Shown here: positions 25,401 to 37,173 of the stretch, in pieces
Layout of the letters: every line of letters starts with the position of its first letter
Numbering within the stretch: position 1 is the stretch's first letter
Origin: Haliclona indistincta
Taxonomy: Eukaryota > Porifera > Demospongiae > Haplosclerida > Chalinidae
Direction: 5' to 3'
Assembly: GCA_964017065.1 (NCBI GenBank)
Contig: OZ024784.1
Coordinates: forward strand, 14,737,152-14,801,151
DNA: 64,000 nt
Translations under genes and position numbers: made by a program
The notes under the pieces: model-generated
Database searches by the model: none
Told to the model about the DNA's origin: nothing
What the model saw: only the letters and a program-made list of their open reading frames with translations

Positions 25401-27456
25401 TCCCTTCTCTCCACGCACAAAGACCAAACATTTGTCTGGTGGATACCAACTCTTTATACAATTTAGTCATGTACAGAGAGAGGTTTACCCCACACTTAGA
25501 AGCTACAAAGACCATGCATTCTTCCACAAACATCATGTTTAGTCTACAGGTCACACAATGTAGAAGCTAGGTATTTACACACAACATATTAGACTACTAA
25601 GCATGTGCCAGACACATGCACAGGAAAACACAGTCATGGATTTTGATGCAAGTAAAATAAACATTTATTGTGTGTTCAAAGAAGGTTGAGACCTCCAAAC
25701 ATAAGCACCACTAATCACAACAACAAGACTGTATTAGAGCTTGTACAGTGCAATGATGACTATAGTGCAATTCACAGCACAGGAACTAGCAGTGGGCAGG
25801 AACCTAATCATCAAATAATTATTGCATACGGCAACACAGAAGCATCATTTCAAATTCATTAAGGACGCCCTGAGCTGGCCCACATCCCACGGCAAGCATT
25901 AGGTAATCACCACAAAGCCCGTGCAGTTTGTGACTAGTATATCCTATCGGTCACCCACGACAAACAAAATAACAGAAACCAGCATATGGCACTACACTAG
26001 TGACACCCTACACCGGACTCAATAATAATCCAATTACACTTGTAGAGATATCACTTTAGCAACCTCAGTGCTGTTACCTACACGACATAGCTGTGATCAT
26101 TAATGCAATTACGTACAATTATATGCATGACAAAGCTGTGATCAGTAATGCAATTTCCCAGACATTTACCACACATGTACCGAGCTCTGTGTCACTCAGC
26201 AGTTGCCATACACAACATGTTCCATGCACATGCTCATAGCTTACACCAGTACACACCAAGTACAGTCAGTGAACAAGCATGAAAAGGTTAGCAATAGTCA
26301 ACACACATTATGATTTGAACAACAACAAACGCCAACACATGCTAAGCACATGGTACACAGTGCACTGTACTTGGTAGAGTACAACATACGATAGTCAGAC
26401 TTGGTTACTAGCATACTGTTTCAGGTGTTTTCAACATGCAACACTCGTGTCTATCCTGTGTCTATGGATAATGCTTTACCAAAGGCAAGTCATTCCAACA
26501 ACCCATAGAACTACTGAATTCTCATAAACAAACACACACACACACTTATAGAGATTCTCTTGGGCCTCTTGCAATGCATACAGTCTTTTACACTACGTCT
26601 AAAAGCTGAAAGCAAATTGCTGTTGACACACAAATGAACCAAGGGACCGTTAACAGAGCTACAAGGTGTTGTGCTATTATGAAATTTGTCAAAAAACAAA
26701 GAAACTGAAGAGAAATAACCACAGCATCAACTGTGCCAGGGAAAGATAATCCTGTCTGTCTTGTTCACTTTCACAAACAGCTGGTCTAAGGATCTCAGAG
26801 GAAGTTCTATACTAATGCTCAAAGCACTGTAACTACCTTGACTGATAATGTAATACATTTCCTTTACTAGAATAGCTATGTATAAATTAGCTATCATAGA
26901 CCCTGTTGCACAAACAACACTGTAATAACTATCTCGTCTTAGAAACACTCTAAAGAAGGCACAAAATATTCAGGACTCGTGTGCAGCATGTTAGTAAAGA
27001 ACACTAGCTCACCTCGGGTTGTGTTGCACGGTGTAGAGGAGTGTCAATTTGGTGACAGCGCCTAGGCACAACCAGTACGTCCTCGGAGGTCGCCATGCGG
27101 TACATAGAATCAGTGTCAGCTATCTCAATAACGACAGGAGGCGTTCTGCTGCATGGGGCATAGACAGCACTAGATGCTGCCGCTGCTGCTGGACGTCCAA
27201 TGATGTTGACATTGGGAGAGCACAGGGGCAACCGTTGGAGTTTCAGTCCACACTTGGTCTTTCTCCGGTGCTTTGGTCGGCTTGCAAACGAGGTCAGTTG
27301 CTTTGGAGAAGCAGACGACGATGTGGAGGAAGAGGCGGTGGTAGAAGCAGAAGAGGACGAAGTGGCGGAGGCACTGAAACTGTATGAAGAGGGAGCAGGG
27401 GATAACGCCAACATTTCTAACAGATACGCCGAGTACTCCACTGTCGTTTCGTTCAC
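22438..27456 (-). CDS. PLA2G6-like: Ankyrin-patatin phospholipase A2, group VI type (copy C)
   Basis: Third iPLA2 paralogue. Exon 1 (27456 to about 27012) encodes a Ser-rich N-terminus starting MNETTVEYSAYLLEM; its runs of Ser/Ala are low complexity. A 2.1-kb intron (about 24917-27011) follows with no visible gene. Ankyrin repeats come next (HNMTALHFAAK near 24760; FGADVNAINNFEQTPLDIA near 24570). The patatin core has LDGGGMRG, GCSTG (near 23930) and YVDGGIIANNP (near 23330). The penultimate coding exon ends SSPG and splices to a tiny last exon giving GVF and a stop at 22440-22438, so the tail after IPFFRFSP is Ser-rich. FDIIIGCSTG differs from the FDWI of the other three copies. Activity is expected because the dyad is intact. 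Confidence 0.87.
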
Positions 27457-28144
27457 GCAAAAACAGCTTCGTCAGGAATTTTCCACGAGAAACGAGACAA
27501 TAGCTCTGTAAACAGTCGCCGATAAGCTCTTAGACGAAGCGTGACCATAACACAGTGCTAAGGCGAGAGCTGCTGTTACTCGTCTCCGCTTGTGACACAC
27601 TGTACACACATGTTGCAGTACAGCAGGTACACAATACACAATGGCGCCCCCTATATTTAACAGCCAGCAAATTGCACGTGCACAGCACGGGCTGAATTAC
27701 CGCGCTCGTGTTTTTGGCAGGTAAAGTACTCAACATTAACACTGCTAACACACTCACCCAATCATTTTGGACAGTGTTCACCTTGCTGCAAGTGCAATAT
27801 TCAGCCAGTAACAAGATTTTAAAGTTATCACAATGGGGGCGGAGCTATAGTTGATGCATCATGTTTACAGCAGTAGTGCAATTGATAGCTTGCATGCAAG
27901 TCTGACATGCATTCTCTCATGTGGTGTGTGCAGCAGTACAGTATGGCGGACTCTCGTAACGTAACAGTTATATAAAATTAATTTTAATAATGAAACTTTA
28001 TAAAAATGAATGGCTGTTACAAAGACCAGTTTACGATGGAGTGATACGGTGATAGAGTACACAATAATTATATCTCGATGTAGTGATAAAAACTGCATGA
28101 TAATTATTATACCACAATAATAGGACAAAACTACTACGATAGTA
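27457..28144. other. Intergenic between iPLA2 copies C and D
   Basis: 0.7 kb holding the 5' flank of copy C and the 3' flank of copy D. CpG-containing sequence around 27490-27720 is consistent with a promoter for copy C. No gene is seen. Confidence 0.4.
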
Positions 28145-30244
28145 CTATTGGAATATAGGTCCATTTGCGTCAAATCGATTTTTGTAACAGAAAGAGACTA
28201 TCAGATCATCCATTTGTGTCTCATTTGAACTTAAATTCATTTTAGTCTCGACGATCATTCTACAAAGTTTTCGATTGTCAGTTTCTGAAAGAGGTATACA
28301 AGCATGTAAACGAGGATTGAAACGATAGTACAATATGCCTTGTGCTTGACAACTACCACGTGCATTACTGGCTTCCAGCTCTACATTCGTGATCTGAAAC
28401 AAAGATAATACATGTAAGAGGGCATAAGAACACACTCACTGCTTCAGATAACATTGTGACAAGATTCTTTGCTTCTCTAACAATCTTAATAGGGTTATGA
28501 GATTTTCTCCAAAAAAACAGATAATCTTGAATATCGGTTTCTCCCAATGGTACGGGATCCATCAGACCACAGCCAATGGAAACCACGACAGAGATCTTGT
28601 CCGGAACCTGTGTGTCACGAAAGTAGTCTTGGATTCTTGTTATACCACACATGGAAGGGTTGTTCGCTAGAATTCCGCCATCAACAAAGTTGTCTTTAGA
28701 ACTGAAATAACATGGAGCAGCACTTGTGTACCGTGCAACCTTCCATAATTTCTCTGCACAAACATGCAGTAATGGAAATTAAACTTCAACACAATAATTG
28801 CTCTACCTCCATAGTATCTTGCATCACGAAAGCAGTTGTTAAACCAGCACAACTTCAACTGGTCAGTGCTCTTGTCCACTGAAGTGATCAACACTCTGGA
28901 GAGGAAATGTATTATACTCACAATGGTTGCCAAAAAAGACAGACGATCAGTCGATGGTAAATGTTACACAACTGTCTATCTTTCTAGCATACTAACTTTG
29001 GTCCATTTGGCAAGTGGACCATCTCATCATCCACTCCAAACTCTCTCTTGAGCAGTTTCTCAAGAGCATTAGTGTCACAGCCATATCCGAGTCTTGCGGT
29101 AGCAAACACCTGTTCTTTCAGTTCAAAGTACAGCTTTCTGATGGAAGCTAATGTCTTATTTTCTATTAAAAATACATCCAGATTATTCTTATTCATCATA
29201 ATACATAGTACTTACTATACACAATAGCCAGTGCAACAATGCCGCCAGTACTGGTGCCGACAATCCAGTCAAACAGCTCTGGAATACGCCTCCCAGTAGC
29301 CTCCTCAAGATGTTGCAGTACTTCCACCTGGATCAGACCTCGTATTCCTCCTCCATCCAGGCACAACACCCTGTGACCATCCTTCATGTGGAAGACTGGT
29401 GGTGTACAATTGCCAGAATACTTTAGTTGACTCTTTCCATGGTATCTTCTTTTCCACTTAATCCATTCTTCAAATGTCTCAGCTGCACGTTCCATAGAAC
29501 CATGACGCTGACTAATGCTACTATATGCCCTCTGCCTTAAGCTATGTGTCTCATCTTGATCTTCTGAAATTACAGGAAGGCTGGCAAACACAGAGGTTGG
29601 AGCTTTGGGAAGAACCAAAAACTTATTGACTCTTTCACGTACATATGCCCCAGTTTGTCCATCTATTGATCGTAGGAGATCATGCATTTCTTCACGGCGG
29701 TTGGCTATTGCTAAATCCACTGGTGTCTCATCAAATATGTTCAATGAGTCAAGATCTGCTCCAAAACTGATCAGTGCATTGGCAGCAGCAACATTACCAA
29801 CCTATAATAATGAACAGAGATAGTGGTACAATGAAGATTCAATGACCAATCCACCCAATTGCCTCGATATTATGCAACTCTTATCAGACACAAAGTAGAG
29901 TAAAATTGGTAATATCCCTTTATCACACACTATCACAGCACCTGAGCAGCAACGTGCAGCGGAGTGTTCAGAGATTCTGCTGGATAGTTCATGTCCAAGC
30001 AACTAGGATCACAGTAAAACAGCAAGGCGAGTAAGCAATCATATTTGTTCGGATCCCTGACGTAGACATGAAGAGGAGAGTCACCGTTTGGAAGGATGGC
30101 ACTAACATCAGCTCCATCAGATAAAAACCTTTTCACTTCCTAAAAGAGAATAACCGTAACTTTGCTTATGTGTGCTTGCTACAAACTAACCTTGCCTGAT
30201 TTTGCTGCAAGAAGGCGCTCGTCAATGCTTACTGCCTGCGCCAT
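28145..30244 (-). CDS. PLA2G6-like: Ankyrin-patatin phospholipase A2, group VI type (copy D)
   Basis: Fourth and most compact iPLA2 paralogue (2.1 kb). The start at 30244 ([18 protein letters not shown]) lies in a short first exon and leads straight into ankyrin repeats ([11 protein letters not shown] near 30070; [11 protein letters not shown] near 29960; [19 protein letters not shown] near 29740). It therefore lacks the long disordered N-terminus of copies A-C. The patatin core has LDGGGIRG (near 29350), GTSTG (near 29250) and [11 protein letters not shown] (near 28675). The final exon has ILYYRFNP. Exon borders in the patatin part match those of copies A-C, which supports tandem duplication. 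It may be closest to the ancestral form, or it may be N-terminally trimmed. Confidence 0.88.
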
Positions 30245-30466
30245 AACGTACTCCTTTACGCAAACAGCTGACCGCCAAGGACAAAAGCGCTGATTAAGTA
30301 TCCAAGGGCCTGACCCGGGGATTTACCCTGAGAGCAACAACAAACACGTGATCGATAATTAACTTTTAAATTTTAATTTTTACAGGTACATGTTGGTGCC
30401 TGAGTCACAAAAACCAAAAAATTCCAAAATTCGTGATGGACATGTACAAAACAAGAAGATTGCTTT

Positions 30467-31311
30467 CTATATCGACCCTCCTTTGGATTTGATGTATTCC
30501 TGCACCACATTCCAAGCCTCGCTTTCCACTCCGATGTCCTACAAACAAAGACAAGTTATTGCTGATATTATATATTATACTTGAACAAAATTAATCATTA
30601 GGAGCAGTACTTCAGACAGATAGTGATTCCGGAATGAGTGAGTTTCCTCACAATATTAGGAAGAGGGAGCTCAGTTGTCATCATCAGATGCTTACGTACA
30701 GCAAACCAATCCAAATATCTGTTGCCCTTACCTTCACAACCACACAGCTGCACTTGACTACTTTACGAGGCTTTCCTTCTTTGTCAATCTTACACAGTCC
30801 CACCCACTCACCTAAATCCTCTTTAGCCTCCACCTACAGAGCAAACAGGTCATTGAAGCTAATTGACAACACAAAGATTTAAAAAAATACTATATATATA
30901 CGGCAGCCTCAGTATAATGTAAGGAGATACGCAGTAAGGCTATGCCATGGATTTTTCTGACTCACAAACCAAAGACATACACCTTCAGCAATCTGATGTT
31001 GTGTTCATTGCAGAGAGCTTCGACCAGTCTGATATAGGCTGCCTCAGAACAATCTTTAGCAAGTACGCACAACAAAGCTTGTCGTCTGGACACAGAATAT
31101 AAAAATTCACAGCAAGTCAAACTGTAACTTACTTGTCCAAAGCTTTACAGGCTTCTCTCAAGCCACGGGCGAGTCCGTTGTGTTTGAGCGATTCTTTGAG
31201 TACATCTTTTAGAGCAACTTTGATGTTCATTCCCTGAGAACCCTCATCTCTGTATTAAAAATAAATTCCAACATCATAAAGCTATATGACATGTACTCAC
31301 CCGTCCGCCAT
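30467..31311 (-). CDS. RPS12: 40S ribosomal protein S12 (eS12)
   Basis: Five minus-strand coding exons (31311-31301, 31249-31133, 31085-30983, 30833-30732, 30538-30467) sum to 405 nt, that is 134 residues plus stop, against 132 in human. The joined protein carries [54 protein letters not shown] and [11 protein letters not shown], diagnostic for eS12 of the L7Ae/L30e fold in the small subunit head. The first coding exon is only 11 nt (MADG). A probable 5' UTR intron precedes the ATG (acceptor TTTGCAG just upstream). The gene is divergent from the TLC gene, with about 340 bp between starts. Confidence 0.95.
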
Positions 31312-31650
31312 TCTGACGGTTTCCTCACTGCAAACATAATATTTTGAACATAAATAGTAAAATAAACAAGCACGGTGCGTGTTACAATGGTGGTAGAAGA
31401 TGCAGAAGCACGATTTGCAACTCACATGAATGTTCCAGAGACGATGGCAGAAAAGAATCAAGCAGATGATCTGACCGATCAACACGTGCTACTACACGTG
31501 TACGCATGCGTAATAATAAATAGGCGTGTCTGATCGATCTAAGAGCAACGCCTTTCTCGTGCTGCCGCGCGCGCTGGCCCGCGCTGCAAGGAAGCGTCAC
31601 TTTCAAAAGTATAATTCGCCACTCTCCAAGACCAAGTACTTCGTGTAGTA
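31312..31650. promoter_or_regulatory. Divergent promoter region, RPS12 / TLC-domain gene
   Basis: 339 bp between two divergent starts. The middle (about 31555-31590) is CpG-rich (CGCGCGCGCTGGCCCGCGC), unusual for this AT-rich window. A strong shared promoter is expected because RPS12 is a housekeeping gene. No TATA box is obvious. The regulatory role is inferred from layout and composition. Confidence 0.45.
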
Positions 31651-32415
31651 ATGGTGTTCAACAGTAGTTTTGACTATGTTGCTACTTTGCCAACTCTGTT
31701 ATCAATCATTGCTACTCTGATGTGTTGTCACGTGGTCAGTCCAATGTTGAGCAGCAAGTTTGTGAGTTCGTATAAGTCAGTACAACGCAAAGCATACTGG
31801 AATACACTTCTCGGTTCTACCGTACACGCATTTATAGTGATAGTTCTTGTCCTGGTTATACTCGGAGGAGGATACATAGATGACTATGTTGTCTCGAAAT
31901 CAGCTTTGGGTTTCTTTACTCTTCAATTGTCCCTGGGTTATTTTGTGGGAGACATTGCTGTAGTATTGGCTAGCTCACAACTCCGTAAAGACATTGGTAC
32001 CATTGCTCATCACATATCAAGCTTGTCAGGAATCTTTCTCAGTCTCTACTACGAGGGACACTTGATGTATTTTCCAGTGTTTCGTCTATTTGCAGAACTC
32101 TCCACTCCATTTGTCAATCTTAGATGGTGGCTGCAAGAAACCAATACACCCAAGAGTTCAAGGTGGTTTATTCTAGCAGCTGTGGGAATGACAGTGACTT
32201 TCTTTTCAACTCGGATACTTCCTATACCTTGGCAATGGTATATCACCATTGGTACTGTTACCGATGAAGCATGCTATGTTATTCCACTGAAATTTCGTGT
32301 GTTTCTGTGTTTGGCAAATCTTGTATTTGATCTGCTCAACTTGTACTGGATGTACAAGATAGGAAGAGGCATATTGAAATTCATTCGCACTATTCAGAGA
32401 AGCAAGAAGACTTGA
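31651..32415 (+). CDS. TLC-domain membrane protein (TLCD4/TMEM56-like)
   Basis: A single-exon frame of 254 residues with about six hydrophobic membrane segments, beginning with ATLPTLLSIIATLMCC. The TLC-domain signature is visible: GYFVGDIAVVL, a double His (TIAHHISSL) and FAELSTPFVNLRWWL, as in TLCD4/TMEM56. TLC proteins act in membrane lipid handling, and ceramide synthases share the fold. TLCD-type proteins lack a proven catalytic role, so the exact function is unknown. It is divergent from RPS12, with about 0.4 kb to the downstream Src-family kinase. Confidence 0.85.
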   Translation: MVFNSSFDYVATLPTLLSIIATLMCCHVVSPMLSSKFVSSYKSVQRKAYWNTLLGSTVHAFIVIVLVLVILGGGYIDDYVVSKSALGFFTLQLSLGYFVGDIAVVLASSQLRKDIGTIAHHISSLSGIFLSLYYEGHLMYFPVFRLFAELSTPFVNLRWWLQETNTPKSSRWFILAAVGMTVTFFSTRILPIPWQWYITIGTVTDEACYVIPLKFRVFLCLANLVFDLLNLYWMYKIGRGILKFIRTIQRSKKT

Positions 32416-32557
32416 CTCTAGTAGTATTATTAATTTTTATTCATTATTATCACGTGATTATGGAATGGCTTGTTGTTAGTATACGATAGTAAACGGATGT
32501 ACACTGATGGTATCCTGAGGTGACCGGAGAGCAAGCCATTGAGGTCAGCTAGGTCAG

Positions 32558-32785
32558 AAGTTATTTCCGTTCCGGCTTCTGCTGTTGTAGCCAGCCAAGC
32601 CTCACTTTGACTAGTTTGGTGAGTAGTAGTACCTGTGTATGTTTCACAGACTATACACATACCTCGATTCTATCTTGGGAATTTGTCATGCTGTAGGTGA
32701 CGACACGGTCGTCTTCTTTGCTGAACAGTCCTGTTTGTGTAGCTAACCGTCTAAGCGTTGGTACTTCTATCTGAAGGAGTAAAGT
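32558..32785 (-). CDS. Possible 3' exons of an unrecognised minus-strand gene
   Basis: Two minus-strand blocks look coding. The first lies between an acceptor-like CTTCAG (~32772) and a donor GAG|GTATGT (~32663) and reads EVPTLRRLATQTGLFSKEDD. The second starts after AACATACACAG (~32638) and reads VLLLTKLVKVRLGWLQQQ to a stop near 32567. Phases agree (0/0). No ATG lies in frame before the first block, so the 5' exon would have to lie upstream, antisense to the Src-family kinase gene, and I could not find it. Function is unknown. The case rests only on splice motifs and amino-acid composition. Confidence 0.3.
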
Positions 32786-32810
32786 CAGCTACCATCTAGG
32801 TCGAGATACC

Positions 32811-35800
32811 ATGGGATGCTGTGGAAGTTCGGCCGAGAAGCCGCGACAAAACCCAAGTAGCATATCTTATGGCCAACAAGGCTCACGAAGCGGCAAGGGC
32901 GCTCCACCTGGCTCTAATCCCAACATGGGAGGCGGTCCCGCTTACCCTTCGTACCCCCAACAGCCTCAGCCAGGATATCGCCAACCACCTGTTCAACACC
33001 AACAAGCTGTTGGCTACCACGCGGGACCTCCTCCAACCTTGGGTGGTGGTGGTGTCGGTGCTGTCCCTCGTATTCCTGGAGCAGGAGGACCAATGATGGG
33101 TGGAGGAGCCCTGGTGTTCCTAGGCCTGTACAAATACGAGGCTAGAACTGCTGAAGACCTGAGCTTCGACAAAGGTCAGTGCATGGTCCCTTCTATTGTA
33201 TGCAACTGTTCTCACTTCAACACAAACGCATCATTATTTCATAATTCCACGATTACCCGTAATCACTTTGTTCTTGTACATGAGTACTTAAATCACTTCA
33301 ACCAAGCCTCAGAGTAATAGCATTTCTGTTAAACTGTGCGTCAAGATAATAACACATGTGGGTGTGTAGCTAACTCAACAACGGGTTTGCTTAATGTATT
33401 GCTCTACCAGTATCCTGTGTGGGACGTGTTGTGTGTGCATTGTCGACCATACTGAACCTACTCACATGTCCTCCAGACTGACACAGGTGCTGCTGATGTT
33501 GTTTCAGCACTGTATCATCATCTGTACAACAGAATGAGTTGGCTGCTAAAGAGAAAATTGCTGGGGGAATAATTCACTGTGCTATGATTGCGTGGTGCTG
33601 TGTAGTTGTTGTTGTTTGCTTGTCGAAGTCAATAACGAATAGTTTCAATTCCTCTCCACACATCACTAGCTTGTTGTGTATTTGTGCCGTCTATTGTACA
33701 CATCAGTCTACGCTGGCATACGCTCTGTTGACTTTCAGATTGAATATTTCTGTTTTTCTCGTGCTAATACAACAGTGTAATCCTCGTTCAGTAGCTTATA
33801 GTTTTATTCTTTGTAAAGCAACCAGCCATACATTTAATATACTGGATGATAACACGCCCACACATTGTTCCTTCTGTATGTATGTGTGCTGTCTGTGTTG
33901 GGTCTGTACACTGCATTTGATTGCACACACACATGCTTCCATAGTGTCCACTTGCTCACAATGACATTATATTGTTCAATTCACACAACACACAAACATA
34001 TACACACTAGTTGATGTCACCATAGATGTGCTAAATTTACACACAAGTTATAAATAGCTCTGTATTATGTATATATACACAAGCAAGTCCATACATGGAA
34101 TTGTAGTGTTCAAGTCAGTAAAAGCTATGTTGAGCAATGAAATGATGTGTGTACTTGTTTGGCCATCTTGTGTGTTGGTCTACATAGTTCTCAAAATATC
34201 ACTAGCACGCTATATATACACGAACTGTTGAGAATAATTATAGCTCCTTTGTGTGGGTGCTTGCGTGTGTACACGTGCATTACTTTTTGTAGTTCTCATT
34301 TGTCACTTATGTGCTCTGTATAATTGTGGATTTTATTATGTGTTGTGTTTCTGTCTTCTCAGGAGAGACTCTTCAGATTATGAACAACACTGATGGTGAT
34401 TGGTGGCTAGCTCGCTCTCTCAAGACAGGCAGAGAGGGCTACATACCCAGCAACTATGTAGCACCTGTTGAGAGTGTACAGTCACAAGAGTAAGTCTGCA
34501 CACCAGTCCCAACCATTCTTTATTCATTCATTCAATAACTCCTCTTTGTTCTTTTCACCATTGCTTGAGTGGGGAGGTTTGAAGCCATTATTGCACAGGA
34601 AGCAAGGTTGTAGGTCAATTCTTAACCACTGCTAAATATAGCTCAATAATACCTGTGTATAGCAGTGGTTGATATTGGGCTTTCCTTTATAGTTTGATGT
34701 TATTAGTCTCATCCTCCCATATGTACTGGTGTGTTTTAGCATTGTGTGTTTAGTGTGTAGTTATGATAAGACTACCACTTGAACACAAACAGTATTGTTT
34801 GAAATACTAGCTCATTCATCCAGTTCTGTGTAGTTTAGCTTGTTTGTTACTTTCCCTCTCATAAACTCCAAAACATTTAGCTCGAAGTCTACTTGATATA
34901 CCCACCGTACTAACCTTGCTTGTAAAAGCTAGCAGGACTAAAGACTGCTTGATGCTGATGCCAGCACAGTGCCAGAATAACACTAGAATAATAGTGAACT
35001 CGACACTGTCTAGCTCACTAGTTGGGCCCGCCCAACTAGATGCTCACACCCATTATTGTGAGTCACTGTTAGGGTGTGAAACCATGGTATAGTGCTTTGA
35101 ACAGTGTGGTACTGTATGAAGCTTGAGGCACACGTGGTTCTTTCAGATTGTTTTCATCACAGAACCAGAGTTTCTGCTATTGCCTTATTTATTCAATATC
35201 TTCAAAAACCGCTTTATTGATTTGATTTGGTCTGCAAAGCTGGTATTTACGAATTTTGGTTTTGTTGTAAATCACACCAGTCATTGCACAAATCTCTGTG
35301 TAATCAATACGGAGCAAGACACATTTTTTATACTTGTATGTGCTTGTGGTATGCAAGAGTTCTCCTATTACACCATGCCTTGTAGCCCATAGTTATGATG
35401 AGCACAGCAACTGTTGTTACATTTCAAATATTTCTTACAGTATGTGTGTGTGTGCTTGTGATTATAATAAGTATTCATGTGTTACTCTCCACTATTCATG
35501 TACTGTGATTTTGTTATCATGTGTGCTGTTGGGGCATTTTTAGTGTTTGTGTATCTCTTGGTTCATCCCCACTCAATGTATAAGATAGCACATACTATAC
35601 TGTGTTGATGTGAGCTGTTTTATGTCACTGTTCTCTCTCTCTCTTGCATTATTGTTACACCTTGCTATTCATTTCTTTCTCTTCTTCTTAGGTGGTTTTT
35701 CGGTAAAATCAAGCGGACAGACGCTGAAAAGAAACTTCTCCAGATCGGTAATCAAACTGGTACATATCTCCTTAGAGAGAGTGAAAGTCAGCCCGGCAAC

Positions 35801-36850
35801 TACTCTCTGTCAGTTCGAGATGGTGACTCAGTCAAGCATTATCGTATTAGGAAGGTAGATCAAGGAGGTTTCTACATTGCTCCAAGAGCGATGTGTAATT
35901 CACTAGAAGACTTGGTCCGCCATTACAAGAAGGAATCTGATGGTCTATGCTGTCGTCTTACCGTCCCTTGTCCCAAGAATGAACTCCCTGCTACAGCAGG
36001 TCTCTCGTACAACACAAAGGATGAGTGGGAGATAGAGCGATCACACGTCACTCAAAAGCGTCGTCTTGGTGCTGGTCAGTTCGGAGAGGTATGGGAAGGA
36101 TTGTGGAATGGTACTACACCAGTCGCCATTAAGACCCTAAAGTCAGGCACCATGTCCCCTGAGGATTTCCTTGCAGAAGCACAGATCATGAAGAGACTGC
36201 GTCATGAAAAGTTGATCCAGTTGTATGCTGTCTGCACACGGGAAGAGCCCATCTACATTGTCACTGAGCTCATGAAGTATGGCAGTCTTCTCGACTATCT
36301 TCAGAAGGGAGAGGGAAGAAATCTGAAACTACCCGAGCTTATCGACATAGCTGCACAGGTTGCTAGTGGAATGGCTTACTTGGAGACCCAGCATTACATT
36401 CACCGTGACCTTGCTGCCAGAAATGTCCTAGTAGCTGAGGGAAATATTGTCAAGATTGCAGACTTTGGTCTAGCTCGTCTGATTAACGATGATGAATACA
36501 CAGCTCGTGAGGGTGCCAAGTTCCCAATCAAGTGGACTGCCCCAGAAGCTGCCCTGTACAATCGATTCAGTATCAAGTCTGACGTATGGTCCTTTGGTAT
36601 TCTCTTAGTAGAGTTGGTCACCCATGGCCGCATCCCTTACCCAGGCATGACCAATGGAGAGGTATTGGCTAAGGTAGAGCAAGGATATCGTATGCCTCGC
36701 ACGAACCAGTGTCCCGAACCCCTCTACCAGATCATGCTTGACTGCTGGAAAACAGAGCCCGACGAGCGACCAACGTTTGAATACCTCAAGTTTACATTGG
36801 AAGATTATTTTGTATCGGCAGCAGACCAGGCTTATCGTGTTCTTACATAA
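32811..36850 (+). CDS. SRC-like: Src-family tyrosine kinase (copy 1)
   Basis: Three plus-strand exons (32811-33174, 34363-34489, 35692-36850) join in phase to 549 residues. MGCCGSS gives an N-myristoylation Gly2 and nearby Cys for palmitoylation. A Gly/Pro/Gln-rich unique region (~1-98) precedes the SH3 domain (~99-160; [31 protein letters not shown]), the SH2 domain (~165-255; [17 protein letters not shown]) and the kinase domain (~273-530). Catalytic motifs are [32 protein letters not shown] and WTAPEA. The activation loop has a Tyr (DDEYTAREG). The tail [13 protein letters not shown] keeps one Tyr where Src has its inhibitory site. All active residues are present. It should act at the inner plasma membrane in receptor signalling. 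Confidence 0.93.
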
Positions 36851-37173
36851 TGTGTTGCCTGTCTTCACTTCTCTTTTCTCTTCTTGTGTGTATGTCTGTT
36901 TGCTTCATGCAATGTTATTGTGGCACTGTTGTATGTGACTACTACACTTGAACGGATATTTATAGAACTTTTCATCCGAAGACATGCACAGAATAGTGTT
37001 AAGTATAATAATCCTACCAACACTTCATCTTTTTATTGCGTTGTCGTTGTATATTAAATTTTTGTTAGTAATGCTTGAAAAATTGAAAGTTCATTGTTTC
37101 TTCCATAAAAGACTACATTCTAATTCAACGTACCTCACGTTCGATCAAGGCAGAAAAGAGGTGTGTCTCTAGT
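36851..37173. other. 3' UTR of Src-family kinase 1 and 5' flank of the fusion gene
   Basis: 323 bp between two same-strand genes. An ATTAAA near 37053 could be the kinase polyadenylation signal. No gene is seen. Confidence 0.4.

Noticed and set aside
27049..27511. Overlapping plus-strand frames rich in Arg/Gly/Glu
   Set aside because: They are antisense shadows of the Ser-rich first exon of iPLA2 copy C.
33539..33964. 141-residue plus-strand frame in a Src-family kinase 1 intron
   Set aside because: Hydrophobic Cys/His/Thr-rich translation of simple intron sequence, with no motif or acceptor-donor pair in phase.
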